Notes under the pieces: model-generated
The model's input: the letters and a program-made list of their open reading frames with translations, nothing else
What the model was told of the DNA's origin: nothing
Databases searched by the model: none
Part shown: positions 17,611 through 25,662 of the stretch, one piece after another
Layout of the letters: each line of letters starts with the position of its first letter
Numbering within the stretch: position 1 is the first letter of the stretch
Source of the DNA: Streptomyces alboniger
GTDB lineage: Bacteria; Actinomycetota; Actinomycetes; Streptomycetales; Streptomycetaceae
Length of the DNA: 64,000 nt
Assembly: GCF_008704395.1 (NCBI RefSeq)
Contig: NZ_CP023695.1
Span: forward strand, 2,170,001-2,234,000
Direction of reading: 5' to 3'
Position numbers and translations under genes: made by a program

Positions 17611-18435
17611 TCAGCTCCGCAGGAACCGCACCGACGGGGCCGGCGGGCGGCCGTCCGTGCCCCTCTCGCCTGGGGTCACCAGCGCCCGTACGCCGTAGAC
17701 CTCGGCGATCAGTTTCTCCGTGATCACTTCGGCCGGCGTGCCCGCCGCGTACGCCGTGCCCTCCTTCAGGATCAGCACGTGGTCGCAGTACATCGCCGCC
17801 AGGTTGAGGTCGTGCAGGGCGATGACGCTGGTGACGGGGAGGTCGGCGACCAGGGAGAGGAGGTCCAGCTGGTGCTGGATGTCCAGGTGGTTGGTGGGCT
17901 CGTCCAGGAGGAGTTCGCGGGGTTCCTGGGCCAGGGCGCGGGCGATCTGGACGCGTTGGCGTTCGCCGCCGGACAACGTGTGCCAGGACTGGGTGGCGCG
18001 CTCGGTGAGGCCGGTGCGTTCCAGGGCCTCGCGTACGGCGTGCTCGTCGTGGGACGTGGGGGCCGACCATGCGCGGCGGTGCGGGATGCGACCCAGGCGT
18101 ACGACGTCTCGTACGGTCAACTCCGCTTGTGTGGACGCGTGTTGGTCGACCACCGCGATACGGCGTGCCACCGCGCGGCGCGGTGTGTCGGGGAGCGGGC
18201 GGCCGTCCAGGGTGACCACCCCGGAGGCGGGGGCGAGGACGCCCGCGAGTAGGCGCAGGAGCGTGGACTTGCCGGAGCCGTTGGGGCCGAGGAGGCCTAC
18301 GGTGGCGCCGGGTGGCGGGGCGAGACTGACACCGTCGACGACGAGCCGCCCACCGGCCTCACGGGCGACGCGCTCGGCACGCAGGCCGCGCTCGGCAGGC
18401 GGTCCGCCCTCGACACGCAGCCCTCGCTCGGTCAC
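17611..18435 (-). CDS. ABC importer ATP-binding protein (BtuD/FecE-like), probable cobalamin transport
   Basis: A 274-residue ATPase with Walker A LLGPNGSGKSTLLRLL, signature LSGGERQRVQIARAL, Walker B LLLDEPTNHLD and the switch His in VIALHDLNLAA. The sequence is of the siderophore/cobalamin class. Its GTG start at 18435 overlaps the stop of the permease gene by 4 bases (GTGA), so the two are translationally coupled. A short N-terminal extension rich in Glu, Arg and Gly precedes the ATPase fold. The riboswitch upstream of the operon points to vitamin B12. Confidence 0.9.
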   Translation of the reverse strand: MTERGLRVEGGPPAERGLRAERVAREAGGRLVVDGVSLAPPPGATVGLLGPNGSGKSTLLRLLAGVLAPASGVVTLDGRPLPDTPRRAVARRIAVVDQHASTQAELTVRDVVRLGRIPHRRAWSAPTSHDEHAVREALERTGLTERATQSWHTLSGGERQRVQIARALAQEPRELLLDEPTNHLDIQHQLDLLSLVADLPVTSVIALHDLNLAAMYCDHVLILKEGTAYAAGTPAEVITEKLIAEVYGVRALVTPGERGTDGRPPAPSVRFLRS

Positions 18436-19460
18436 GTCGTTCCCCTCCGCGTCCGGTACAGCACCAGCACGAACGCCGGTACGCCGATGAGTGAGGTCAC
18501 CACGCCCACCGGGACCTCCTGCGGGTCCAGGGCCGTGCGGGCCAGGGTGTCCACCCAGATCAGGAAGACCGCCCCGGCCAGTGCTGTGACCGGGAGGAGG
18601 CGGGTGTGGCCGGAGCCGACGAGGGCGCGGGCCGCGTGGGGCAGGACCAGGCCCACGAAGCCGATGGCGCCCGCCGAGCTGACCAGGGCCGCCGTCAGCA
18701 GTGCCGTCACGCAGAGCAGGACGAGCCGGGTGCGGGCGACCCGTACGCCCAGTGTTGCCGCCGCTTCCTGGCCGAAGGCGAACGCGTCGAGCGTACGGGC
18801 GTGGCCGAGGCACACGGTCAGTGTCACCGCGAGGACCGCGGCGCACAGCCATACGTCCGTCCAGCCCGCCCCGCTGAGCGAGCCGAGCAGCCAGAACAGC
18901 ACGCCCCTGGCGGTCTCCGCGTCGCCCGCCGTGAGGATCACGAAGGAGGTCAGGGCGGAGAAGAGCTGCATCGCGGCCACGCCCGACAGCACGACCCGGT
19001 CCGTCGTGTCGCCGAGCGTGTGGCTCAGGAGCAGGACGAGGGCGAAGGAGAGGAGCGCGCCCACGAAGGCCCCCGCCGAGACCGACAGCGCTCCCCCGCC
19101 CACGCCGAGGACGAGGACCGCGACGGCCCCGGTGGACGCCCCGGACGACACCCCGAGCACGAAGGGGTCGGCGAGGGGGTTGCGGAGCAGCGACTGCATG
19201 ACCGCGCCGCAGACCGCGAGGCCCGCGCCGCACACCGCGGCGAGCAGGGTGCGGGGCATCCGCAGGTTCCAGACGATGCCGTCCCTGATGGGGGTGAGCC
19301 GCGCCTCGCCCCAGCCGAGGTGCGCGGCGAGCGCCGAGAACACGTCGGGGACCGAGATGTCGGCGGGGCCGATGGTGACGGCGACCGCCACGGAGAGCAG
19401 GAGCGCGGCGCACGCGGCCAGCCACAGCAGCGCCTGCCGGGCGGGGGCGGCCACGCTCAC
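18432..19460 (-). CDS. FecCD-family ABC permease (BtuC-like), probable cobalamin transport
   Basis: A 342-residue polytopic permease of the FecCD family with about 10 membrane helices. Family blocks include NLRMPRTLLAAVCGAGLAVC, MQSLLRNPLADPFVLGVSSG and the cytoplasmic coupling helix GFVGLVLPHAARALVG. It starts with GTG 19460 (VSVAAPARQAL), overlapping the binding-protein stop by 4 bases (GTGA), and ends in a 4-base overlap with the ATPase gene. The three genes are therefore one tightly coupled unit. A single permease gene implies a homodimeric channel. Confidence 0.92.
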   Translation of the reverse strand: MSVAAPARQALLWLAACAALLLSVAVAVTIGPADISVPDVFSALAAHLGWGEARLTPIRDGIVWNLRMPRTLLAAVCGAGLAVCGAVMQSLLRNPLADPFVLGVSSGASTGAVAVLVLGVGGGALSVSAGAFVGALLSFALVLLLSHTLGDTTDRVVLSGVAAMQLFSALTSFVILTAGDAETARGVLFWLLGSLSGAGWTDVWLCAAVLAVTLTVCLGHARTLDAFAFGQEAAATLGVRVARTRLVLLCVTALLTAALVSSAGAIGFVGLVLPHAARALVGSGHTRLLPVTALAGAVFLIWVDTLARTALDPQEVPVGVVTSLIGVPAFVLVLYRTRRGTT

Positions 19461-20500
19461 CTGGCGAGCCCGAACTTCCGCAGCCCGGCGGCCACTTGCT
19501 CGATGCCGTCGACCGTGCGGATCGTGGGGTTCATGGCCTGACCGCTGAGGAGAACGTAGCGCTTCTTCCGCACGGCGGTCAGGTTCTTGGTCGCGGGGTT
19601 GGACTCCAGGAACTTGATCTTCGCCGCGGCGCTCTCGGCGGACTGCGACCTGCGGGTGAGGTCGCCGATGACGAGGACGTCGGGGTCGCGGTCGGCGACG
19701 GTCTCCCAGTTGATCTGGGGCCACTCCTCGCGGGTGTCGTCGAAGACGTTCTTCGCGCCGAGTTCGCGGGTGATGATGCCGGGGGCGCCGCAGCAGCCCG
19801 CCATGTACGGGGCGTCGGAGTTGGCGAACCAGTACAGGAGGGTCGTGTCGGAGGCCTTGATGTCCTTCGTGGCCTTCGTGACGCGGTCCTTCAGGTCGGC
19901 GACGAGCCTCTCGCCGCGCTTCTCGACGTCGAACACCTTCGCCAGGTCCCGCACCTCGCCGTAGACGGTGTCCATGGTGAGGGTCTTGACGCGCTTGCCG
20001 TCGCCGCCGCCGTCGTTGTCCTTGCCCGCGCAGTCGGTGGGCGAGACGTAGACGGGCACGCCGAGTTCGGTGAACTTCGTACGGTCGGCGACGCCGCCCT
20101 TGCCGACGGTGTAGAGGAAGGAGGCGCTGACGAAGTCCGGTTCCTTGGCGAGGACCTTCTCCAGGGAGGGGTAGCGGTCGGCGAGCCGCTCCACCTTGGC
20201 GTTGTCCTTCTCCAGGTTCTTCAGGACCGGGTCGGTCCAGGTGCCCGTGCCGACCATGCGGTCGGCGAGGCCGAGGGAGAGGAGGATCTCCGTGGAGCCC
20301 TGGTCGAGCGAGACCGCGCGCCGGGGCGGGGCGGCGACCTTCGCCTCCTTGCCGCAGGAGGCGACCGTGACCGGATAGCCGTCGGCGCTCTTGCCCGACG
20401 GGTTCGACGCGGAACCGTCGCCGCACGCGGTGAGCGCGAGCATGGCGGCCGTCAGAGTTCCGGCACAGCGCAGGGCGGTTGTACGGGCTTTCGAGGACAC
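19457..20500 (-). CDS. Lipoprotein substrate-binding protein (BtuF-like), probable cobalamin binding
   Basis: A 347-residue lipoprotein. The signal peptide ends in the lipobox LTAC (Cys26 region: MLALTACGDG), which anchors it outside the membrane. The fold is that of class III binding proteins: PPRRAVSLDQGSTEILLSLG at the start of lobe one and DPDVLVIGD in lobe two. A Cys pair (GCCGAPG) is unusual. The GTG at 20500 has AAGGGA 5 bases upstream. It is the first gene of the operon, and a cobalamin riboswitch lies in its leader, which argues for corrinoids rather than iron-siderophores. Confidence 0.9.
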   Translation of the reverse strand: MSSKARTTALRCAGTLTAAMLALTACGDGSASNPSGKSADGYPVTVASCGKEAKVAAPPRRAVSLDQGSTEILLSLGLADRMVGTGTWTDPVLKNLEKDNAKVERLADRYPSLEKVLAKEPDFVSASFLYTVGKGGVADRTKFTELGVPVYVSPTDCAGKDNDGGGDGKRVKTLTMDTVYGEVRDLAKVFDVEKRGERLVADLKDRVTKATKDIKASDTTLLYWFANSDAPYMAGCCGAPGIITRELGAKNVFDDTREEWPQINWETVADRDPDVLVIGDLTRRSQSAESAAAKIKFLESNPATKNLTAVRKKRYVLLSGQAMNPTIRTVDGIEQVAAGLRKFGLAR

Positions 20501-20551
20501 GCGATCCCTTGAGTCTCACGGCTCATACGCGGAGCCTGGTCTGCGGCACAA

Positions 20552-20579
20552 CCTCCGCCGCCCGGTGTGCGGGCGGAGG
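20552..20579 (-). promoter_or_regulatory. Hairpin between riboswitch and start codon
   Basis: CCTCCGCC (20552-20559) pairs with GGCGGAGG (20572-20579), directly next to the B12 box. It is a candidate expression platform. It lies 50 bases before the start codon and lacks a T-run, so control of translation or Rho access is as likely as termination. Confidence 0.5.
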
Positions 20580-20735
20580 CGCCAGCAGGTCTTCGGACTC
20601 GGGATCGGCCGGACGGGGCGCCTTCCCAGGTGTCGGCAGACACCCAGTGGCCGTGGCCCCGCCCGTCCCCCTCACCGCTGCGCGTCAGTTCCGGATTTCC
20701 ACCGGATTCCCTGACCCAGGTATGGGTTTGACTGG
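20575..20735 (-). promoter_or_regulatory. Cobalamin (AdoCbl) riboswitch
   Basis: On the minus strand the leader shows the conserved order of a cobalamin riboswitch. First is GGGAATCCGGTGGAAATCCG (20692-20711), then a CGCAGCGGTGAGGG segment, then GCCACTGG (about 20645-20652), then TGGGAAGGCGCC (about 20620-20631). Last is the B12-box-like GAGTCCGAAGACCTGCTGG (20582-20600). Binding of adenosylcobalamin would shut off the importer operon that starts at 20500. The outer P1 stem limits are approximate. Confidence 0.88.
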
Positions 20736-20758
20736 CTTGCGCAAGTTATCACGCGCCT

Positions 20759-21244
20759 TCAAGAGGCGGCTCCGGGCCTGGGGTCGCCCCGGTAGGTGCC
20801 GAAGAACCAGCGATTTCCCTCGGGGTCCGCGATGCCGAACTCGCGACTGCCGTACGGCTTGTCCTCGATCTCGTTGACGATCTTCACGCCGGCCCCGGTG
20901 AGGCGGGCGTACAGGGAGTCCACCTGGTCGGTGACGACATAGGCGCCGGAGGTGCCCGGCTTCCCGCACTCCTCGCCGGGCGCGTCAGGGTCGTAGGAGC
21001 CGAGCATGATGCCGCCGCCCTCGGGCCAGTCCAGCTGGGCGTGGGCGACGCGGCCACCGTCCTCGTAGACGGCCGTGCGCAGGAAGCCGACGGTGTCGAC
21101 GAGGAAGTCGATCAGTGCGGGGGCGTCCTGGGCCTGGAGGGCCGGCCAGATGGCGGGAGCGGGGGTGTGGAGCTGCTGCTCCGCGTCGTGGTGCCGCTCT
21201 GAGTCGTGGTGCTGCTTCGCTGTGGTGTCGGGTGTGGTGTTCAT
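20759..21244 (-). CDS. VOC (glyoxalase/bleomycin-resistance) family protein
   Basis: A 161-residue protein. A His/Asp/Gln-rich N-terminal tail (about 25 residues, TTAKQHHDSERHHDAEQQ) precedes a VOC fold: ALIDFLVDTVGFLRTAVYED, then HAQLDWPEGGGIMLGS, and the closing EFGIADPEGNRWFFGTYRG. It is of the PhnB/YybH-like subgroup with unknown substrate. The ATG at 21244 overlaps the stop of the AraC gene by 4 bases (ATGA), so it is co-translated with that regulator. The His-rich tail might bind metal; this is a guess. Confidence 0.88.
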   Translation of the reverse strand: MNTTPDTTAKQHHDSERHHDAEQQLHTPAPAIWPALQAQDAPALIDFLVDTVGFLRTAVYEDGGRVAHAQLDWPEGGGIMLGSYDPDAPGEECGKPGTSGAYVVTDQVDSLYARLTGAGVKIVNEIEDKPYGSREFGIADPEGNRWFFGTYRGDPRPGAAS

Positions 21245-22107
21245 GTCTCCCACTCTTCGCCTCCTCCATGCGCCCCGGCTTGGATATTCCGGCACTCCTC
21301 GGCCAGCCACCGGGTGGGGCTCGCCTCTGTGTACTGCTGGAAGTCCCGTACGAGGTGGGAGTGGTCGTAGTAGCCGGTGTCGGCGGCGACCCGGGCGAGG
21401 TCGGGCGGGCCGCCCGCCGCGACGGCCCGGACCACCGCCGCCTTGGCGTGCTGGAAGCGCATGAGGCGTGCGGCCTGCTTGGGGCTCAGCCCGGTCTCGG
21501 CACGGAAGAGGGCGGTCAGGCGGCGTTCGCTGAGCGCCACGTGCCGGGACAGGCCGCCGAGGGTGCCCGCGCCGCGGTGCCGGGCCAGCCACGCCCAGGC
21601 CTCGGCGACCTCGGGGCGTACGGAGCCGGCGGCGCTGTCGGTGGCGGCGCGCTGCCGCAGGTAGCCGGAGAGGAGGGCGAAACGGTCCTCCCAGCGGTCC
21701 AGCTCGCACAGTCTTTCGCGCACCTCGGCGGCGCGGTCACCGAACACGTCCGTGCCGCCCGTGACGAGCTGCCCGGTCAGCGCGGCCGCGGGCAGGCCGA
21801 GGAGAGTGCGGGCGGCAAGCGGGTGCACGGCGAGCTGGATGCCCGCCTGGCGCTCGGCCTGGACGACGTACGCGGGGCTCTGGTGCAGGCCGCCCACGAT
21901 GATGTCGGTGCGGACCGCGTCCGTGCCGGTCGCCTGGCCGGGGGTGCGGCCGCTGGCGATGGGCCCGTCGAGCGAGAAGATCACCGTCAGATACGGCGAG
22001 GGCAGGCCCCGGTGCAGGGCGGGCCGCCGGTCCGCGGTGCGGTAGCCGACCGCGGACACGATGCCCTCCAGGCGGGGGGCGGCTCGGACGAACTCGGAGG
22101 AGCCCAC
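21241..22107 (-). CDS. AraC family transcriptional regulator
   Basis: About 288 residues. The N-terminal part ([20 protein letters not shown]) looks like an AraC sensing domain. The C-terminal part has two HTH motifs: [20 protein letters not shown] and [20 protein letters not shown], followed by PTRWL. I took GTG 22107 ([17 protein letters not shown]) as the start because the fold begins there; an in-frame ATG at 22197 would add 30 low-complexity residues. It is coupled to the VOC gene by an ATGA overlap and probably regulates this pair. Confidence 0.85.
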   Translation of the reverse strand: MGSSEFVRAAPRLEGIVSAVGYRTADRRPALHRGLPSPYLTVIFSLDGPIASGRTPGQATGTDAVRTDIIVGGLHQSPAYVVQAERQAGIQLAVHPLAARTLLGLPAAALTGQLVTGGTDVFGDRAAEVRERLCELDRWEDRFALLSGYLRQRAATDSAAGSVRPEVAEAWAWLARHRGAGTLGGLSRHVALSERRLTALFRAETGLSPKQAARLMRFQHAKAAVVRAVAAGGPPDLARVAADTGYYDHSHLVRDFQQYTEASPTRWLAEECRNIQAGAHGGGEEWET

Positions 22108-22312
22108 GTCTTCCAGTATGCGTGTACGTATGCGACTGCGCGGGGGTGGATTCGCCACCCGGCGTCCCCCTCCGCTACCCCCTCTCCCCCGCCGCATGCA
22201 CCCCGCCCCCGGTGACTTCGATCATGGGAAACGGCCGTCCCGCCGCTTAGCATTGCGCGCCGCTCCGGACGGGGCCGCGCATCGCTCTCAGAAACGGCGG
22301 GACAAGGCGCAC

Positions 22313-23497
22313 ATGGCAGACACGGCAGACACGGCAGACACGCCAAGCACGACAGGTACGGCACGCACGGCAGTACGACGGAAGAACAAGCTGGCCGTCA
22401 CCGGCGTCGCGGGGGCGCTCGCCGCGGCCGTGCTCGCGGGCGGCGCGCTGTGGCCGACGAGCGAGGCCACGGCGGCGGACACCTCCGCCGCCACCGCCCG
22501 CGAGCTGTCGCACTGGCCGAAGCCGGTCGCGAAGAAGCTCGGCGAGGTCATCGCGGCGAACGACCACAAGGGCGCGTACGCCGTGTTCGACGCGGACAAC
22601 ACGACGTACCGCAACGACCTGGAGGAGTCGCTGCTGCCCTTCCTGGAGATGAAGGGCGTCCTGACCCGCGCGACCATGGACCCCTCCCTGAAGACCATCC
22701 CCTTCAAGGACACGGCCACCCACAAGGAGAGCCTCTACAGCTACTACAACCGGCTCTGCGAGGTGGACGACCAGGTCTGTTACCCCTGGGCCGCGCAGAT
22801 CTTCTCCGGTTACACGCTGAAGGAGCTGAAGAGGTACGTCGATGAACTTCTCGCGTACAAGAAGCCGATCCCCGCGGAGTACTACGAGGCCGGGAAGCTC
22901 ACGAAGACGCAGGTGAAGCCGCCCGAGTTCTCCAACGGCATGCGCCAGCTCCACAAGACGCTGCGTGCGCACGGCATCGAGGTGTACGTCGTCAGCGCGG
23001 CCAGCGAGGATCTGGTCCGCATGGTCCTCGCCGACCCGAAGTACGGCTACGGCGTGAAGCCGCAGAACGTCATCGGCGTCTCCATGCTGCTCAAGGACCG
23101 AGAGACCGGCGAGGTGACCAGTTCCCGCAAGGAGATCGCCGAGGGCCGCTTCGGCGAGAGGGACCGGGCGAAGCTCGCCGGGCGCGAGCTGACGCCGAAG
23201 CTGTGGGCGCCGCTGACCTGGTACGAGGGCAAGCCCGCGGCGATCAGCACGTACATCGACGAGTGGCGGAAGCCCATCCTCGTGGCCGGTGACACCCCGG
23301 TCAGCGACGGCCCGATGCTGTTCCACTCGGCGGATGTGGAGCACGGCGGCGTACGGGTCTGGGTCAACCGCAAGGACGCGTACATGAAGCAGCTCGACGG
23401 GATGAAGAGGAAGAACGCGCAGCGGCAGCGCGAGCTGGGCCAGAAGGTGACGGCCGACAAGCGGTGGCTGACGGTGACGCCGGGCCAGATCGGCTGA
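22313..23497 (+). CDS. Exported HAD-superfamily phosphatase
   Basis: A 394-residue protein. Residues 22-55 give a basic then hydrophobic export signal or anchor ([20 protein letters not shown]). The mature part has HAD motif [14 protein letters not shown] (DxDxT), motif II VVSAAS and motif [14 protein letters not shown]. It is longer than the serine phosphatase SerB and has a large cap domain with several Trp and Tyr. The first nine codons after Met-Ala are a 9-bp triplicate that encodes ADTADTADT. The ribosome site is weak (AAGG). Role unknown; extracellular phosphate scavenging is possible. Confidence 0.8.
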   Translation: MADTADTADTPSTTGTARTAVRRKNKLAVTGVAGALAAAVLAGGALWPTSEATAADTSAATARELSHWPKPVAKKLGEVIAANDHKGAYAVFDADNTTYRNDLEESLLPFLEMKGVLTRATMDPSLKTIPFKDTATHKESLYSYYNRLCEVDDQVCYPWAAQIFSGYTLKELKRYVDELLAYKKPIPAEYYEAGKLTKTQVKPPEFSNGMRQLHKTLRAHGIEVYVVSAASEDLVRMVLADPKYGYGVKPQNVIGVSMLLKDRETGEVTSSRKEIAEGRFGERDRAKLAGRELTPKLWAPLTWYEGKPAAISTYIDEWRKPILVAGDTPVSDGPMLFHSADVEHGGVRVWVNRKDAYMKQLDGMKRKNAQRQRELGQKVTADKRWLTVTPGQIG

Positions 23498-23522
23498 TCA
23501 CCGGCGGTCACTCAGCGCTCAA

Positions 23523-24530
23523 TCAGCTGTCCATCGGTGGCCAATCGGTGGACGTCCAGGCCGCCACCTGCTTGGCGAGCGCGCCGCCCGCCTTCGTCCA
23601 CGCGAAGTGGTCGAGGCGGGCGCCCGCCTCCCGCTCGGTGTAGTGACGCCGGGTGAGGCGGGCCCGGGGGATCTTGCCGAGCAGGTGGTCGAGGGCGGCG
23701 GCGGGGGCGAACGTGTCGCGCTCGACGGAGACCGCGAGCACCGGCAACTCCAGTGCGGCGAGGGCCGTTTCGTAGTCGCGTGCGGACCCCTTGGCGGTGT
23801 AGCGGCCCGTACGGCCCTGCCGCGCCCAGTCCCGCATGACGCTCTTGGGCTGGTCGCCGCCGAAGCCGAGCCGGGCGCCGGGCCACCGGCCGAGCACGGT
23901 CGACGTCGCGGCGATCAGCAGCTGGCCGAGGAGCAGGGCGGGGCCGCGCAGGGGGCCGTACGCGCGGAACCAGACGGATCCTGTGGCGACGAGCACCACG
24001 CCGTCGACCCCGGGTCCGGGGACGGGGCCCGGGACGGGGGCGGGGCCGGGAGCGGCGGTCAATGCCGCGTGTATCAGGCCCAGTTGGCCGCCGAGGCTGT
24101 GGCCGAGGAGGTACAGGGGCGGCTCGGGGCCCAGCTCGGCGCGGACGACCGCGAGGACGGCGGGGAGGTCCTCCTCGACGATCGCGCGGTAGCCGTGGTC
24201 GCGCGTCCCGCGGCGGCCGGCGCGCGGGGTCGCCTCGCCCTGGCCGCGCAGGTCGGCGGTGAGCACGGTCAGGCCCTCGCCGTGCAGCCGGTGGGCGAAG
24301 CGGCGGTAGAAGCGGGCGGGGGTGCCCATCGCCGGGACGATGAGCACCGCGGGTGCCGGGGGCGGGCCGGGGGCCGGTCCCGAGCCGGACGGGAGGAAGC
24401 GTTCCGGCGCGGGGGCGCGCAGGGCACGCACCGGAACGCGGGCGCCGTCCGGGAGTTCGACGGTCACCAGGAGCGGCAGGTCGGCGAGGGCTTCCGGCTG
24501 GTTCGGGCCGACGGTTTCCGGCTGGGTCAT
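23523..24530 (-). CDS. Alpha/beta hydrolase
   Basis: A 335-residue hydrolase. The oxyanion region is VLIVPAMGTPARFYRRFAHR, the nucleophile elbow is LLGHSLGGQLGL (GHSLGG), and late acid and base candidates are ERDTFAPAAALDHLL and LDHFAWTK. The core is of the serine hydrolase type. A Pro/Gly-rich insert (PGPAPVPGPVPGPG) follows the elbow. The ATG at 24530 (MTQPETVGPNQPEALAD) is preferred over an upstream Arg-rich extension. Substrate unknown. It is convergent with the HAD gene, 25 bp apart. Confidence 0.88.
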   Translation of the reverse strand: MTQPETVGPNQPEALADLPLLVTVELPDGARVPVRALRAPAPERFLPSGSGPAPGPPPAPAVLIVPAMGTPARFYRRFAHRLHGEGLTVLTADLRGQGEATPRAGRRGTRDHGYRAIVEEDLPAVLAVVRAELGPEPPLYLLGHSLGGQLGLIHAALTAAPGPAPVPGPVPGPGVDGVVLVATGSVWFRAYGPLRGPALLLGQLLIAATSTVLGRWPGARLGFGGDQPKSVMRDWARQGRTGRYTAKGSARDYETALAALELPVLAVSVERDTFAPAAALDHLLGKIPRARLTRRHYTEREAGARLDHFAWTKAGGALAKQVAAWTSTDWPPMDS

Positions 24531-24629
24531 GGGGCACAGCATGCCTCGTCGCACGCGTGTGCGCACGGCCCCACGCCGAAACGGGGCCGCGGCGGCCAAC
24601 TCCCGCCACGGGCCCCGCACTTGAGTGGC

Positions 24630-24926
24630 CTAGCGGCTGTAGCGCATCAGCGCGCGCACCATGTGGCAGGTGATGTCGGAGGGCGGGTGGATCCCGACCT
24701 CCTCCGCCATGCTCCTTATCCTGCTGTTCGTCGCCTGGTTCGGCAGAAAGACGCCCGAGTCGAGAAGGGCGATCGCGAGGCGCATGGCCTTCAGGCGGCG
24801 GTTGTGGTTGACGTACCACTCGCGCGGGCGCCCGGCGGGCAGCACCTTCTTCGCCAGTGGTGTGTACGGCAGATCGATGAGTACGGGTTGGGAAACGCGC
24901 TTCGTCGTCAGTGCGGCAGCGGGCAC
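24630..24926 (-). CDS. Small basic protein of unknown function
   Basis: A 98-residue protein (VPAAALTTKRVSQPVLIDLP, then REWYVNHNRRLKAMRLAIAL and the C-terminal half with ITCHMVRALMRYSR). GTG 24926 is the likely start, since AGGAGG sits 6 bases before it; the ATG at 24932 lies inside that ribosome site. No domain, signal or membrane segment is recognised. The codon use is normal for the genome. It is upstream of and in the same direction as the hydrolase gene, about 100 bp apart. Confidence 0.7.
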   Translation of the reverse strand: MPAAALTTKRVSQPVLIDLPYTPLAKKVLPAGRPREWYVNHNRRLKAMRLAIALLDSGVFLPNQATNSRIRSMAEEVGIHPPSDITCHMVRALMRYSR

Positions 24927-25087
24927 GGGCATCCTCCTGTCGCGGTCGGGACCCCCCGTCGGGCGCCCTCGAACACTACGCTGATTCTACTGCGCGCCAC
25001 TGACAATCGCCGCTGGCCAGACGGGCTTTCGGGTGTTCGAATAGGGTCGCGCCGCACGGCCTGGTGCGGGTGGTTCGGAGGTAGCGT

Positions 25088-25462
25088 GTGGGCATGGAGA
25101 TCTGGATCAACCCCGCCTGTTCGAAGTGCCGCGGCGCCCTCTCGCTGCTCGACGCGGAGGGTGCCGACTACACCGTGCGCCGCTACCTCGACGACGTACC
25201 GACCGAGGACGAGATCCGTGCCGTGCTCGACCGCCTCGGCCTCGAACCGTGGGACATCACCAGGACGCAGGAGCAGGCCGCCAAGGACCTGAACCTGAAG
25301 GACCGCGAGGCCTGGCCGCGCGACGCCTCCGGGCGCGACCGCTGGGTGAGGGCCCTCGCCGAGCACCCGAAGCTGATCCAGCGCCCCATCATCACCGCGG
25401 ACGACGGCACGGCGGTGGTGGCGAGGACCGAGGAGGCGGTGCGGGACGCGCTGGCACGCTGA
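25088..25462 (+). CDS. ArsC-family (arsenate-reductase-like) protein
   Basis: A 124-residue thioredoxin-fold protein of the ArsC/Spx/YffB group. The active-site-like motif is NPACSKCRGALSLLDAEG (CxxC in place of the single Cys of glutaredoxin-linked ArsC). The later blocks RYLDDVPTEDEIRAVLDRLG, then LIQRPIITAD give the RPI motif of the family. GGAGG at 25077-25081 is 6 bases before GTG 25088 and 12 before ATG 25094, so I favour GTG. Arsenate reduction is not proven; no arsenic resistance genes are next to it. It precedes glnII. Confidence 0.85.
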   Translation: MGMEIWINPACSKCRGALSLLDAEGADYTVRRYLDDVPTEDEIRAVLDRLGLEPWDITRTQEQAAKDLNLKDREAWPRDASGRDRWVRALAEHPKLIQRPIITADDGTAVVARTEEAVRDALAR

Positions 25463-25536
25463 TGTCCAAAGGCGTATACGGAACGGTCCTCGCCCGACGA
25501 GCGCTGCTCCTGGACACCGCCGCAACCCGCACTCTG

Positions 25537-25574
25537 GTAACACGGGGTTCACACAAGAGCAACGGTCGGGAAAT
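25537..25574 (+). promoter_or_regulatory. GlnR operator upstream of glnII
   Basis: Four 5-base boxes with 6-base spacers follow the GlnR pattern: GTAAC-n6-TTCAC-n6-GCAAC-n6-GAAAT. The second pair starts 22 bp after the first, as at glnA. It lies about 90 bp before the glnII start. GlnR control of glnII is known in S. coelicolor. Confidence 0.75.
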
Positions 25575-25662
25575 CGCCGGTTGCCAGGCTGCCGCTCATC
25601 ACCACGGCACCGCAGCACCCGCACGTTCTGCGCCGTACCGAGCGTCTAAGGATGAGGCACCC

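Noticed and set aside
17611..20500. Siderophore (iron) import operon
   Set aside because: The protein families fit iron or B12, but the leader has a cobalamin riboswitch and I see no iron-box-type operator, so B12 is favoured.
25088..25462. Arsenic resistance locus
   Set aside because: Only a lone ArsC-fold protein is present; no arsR, arsB or acr3 genes adjoin it.
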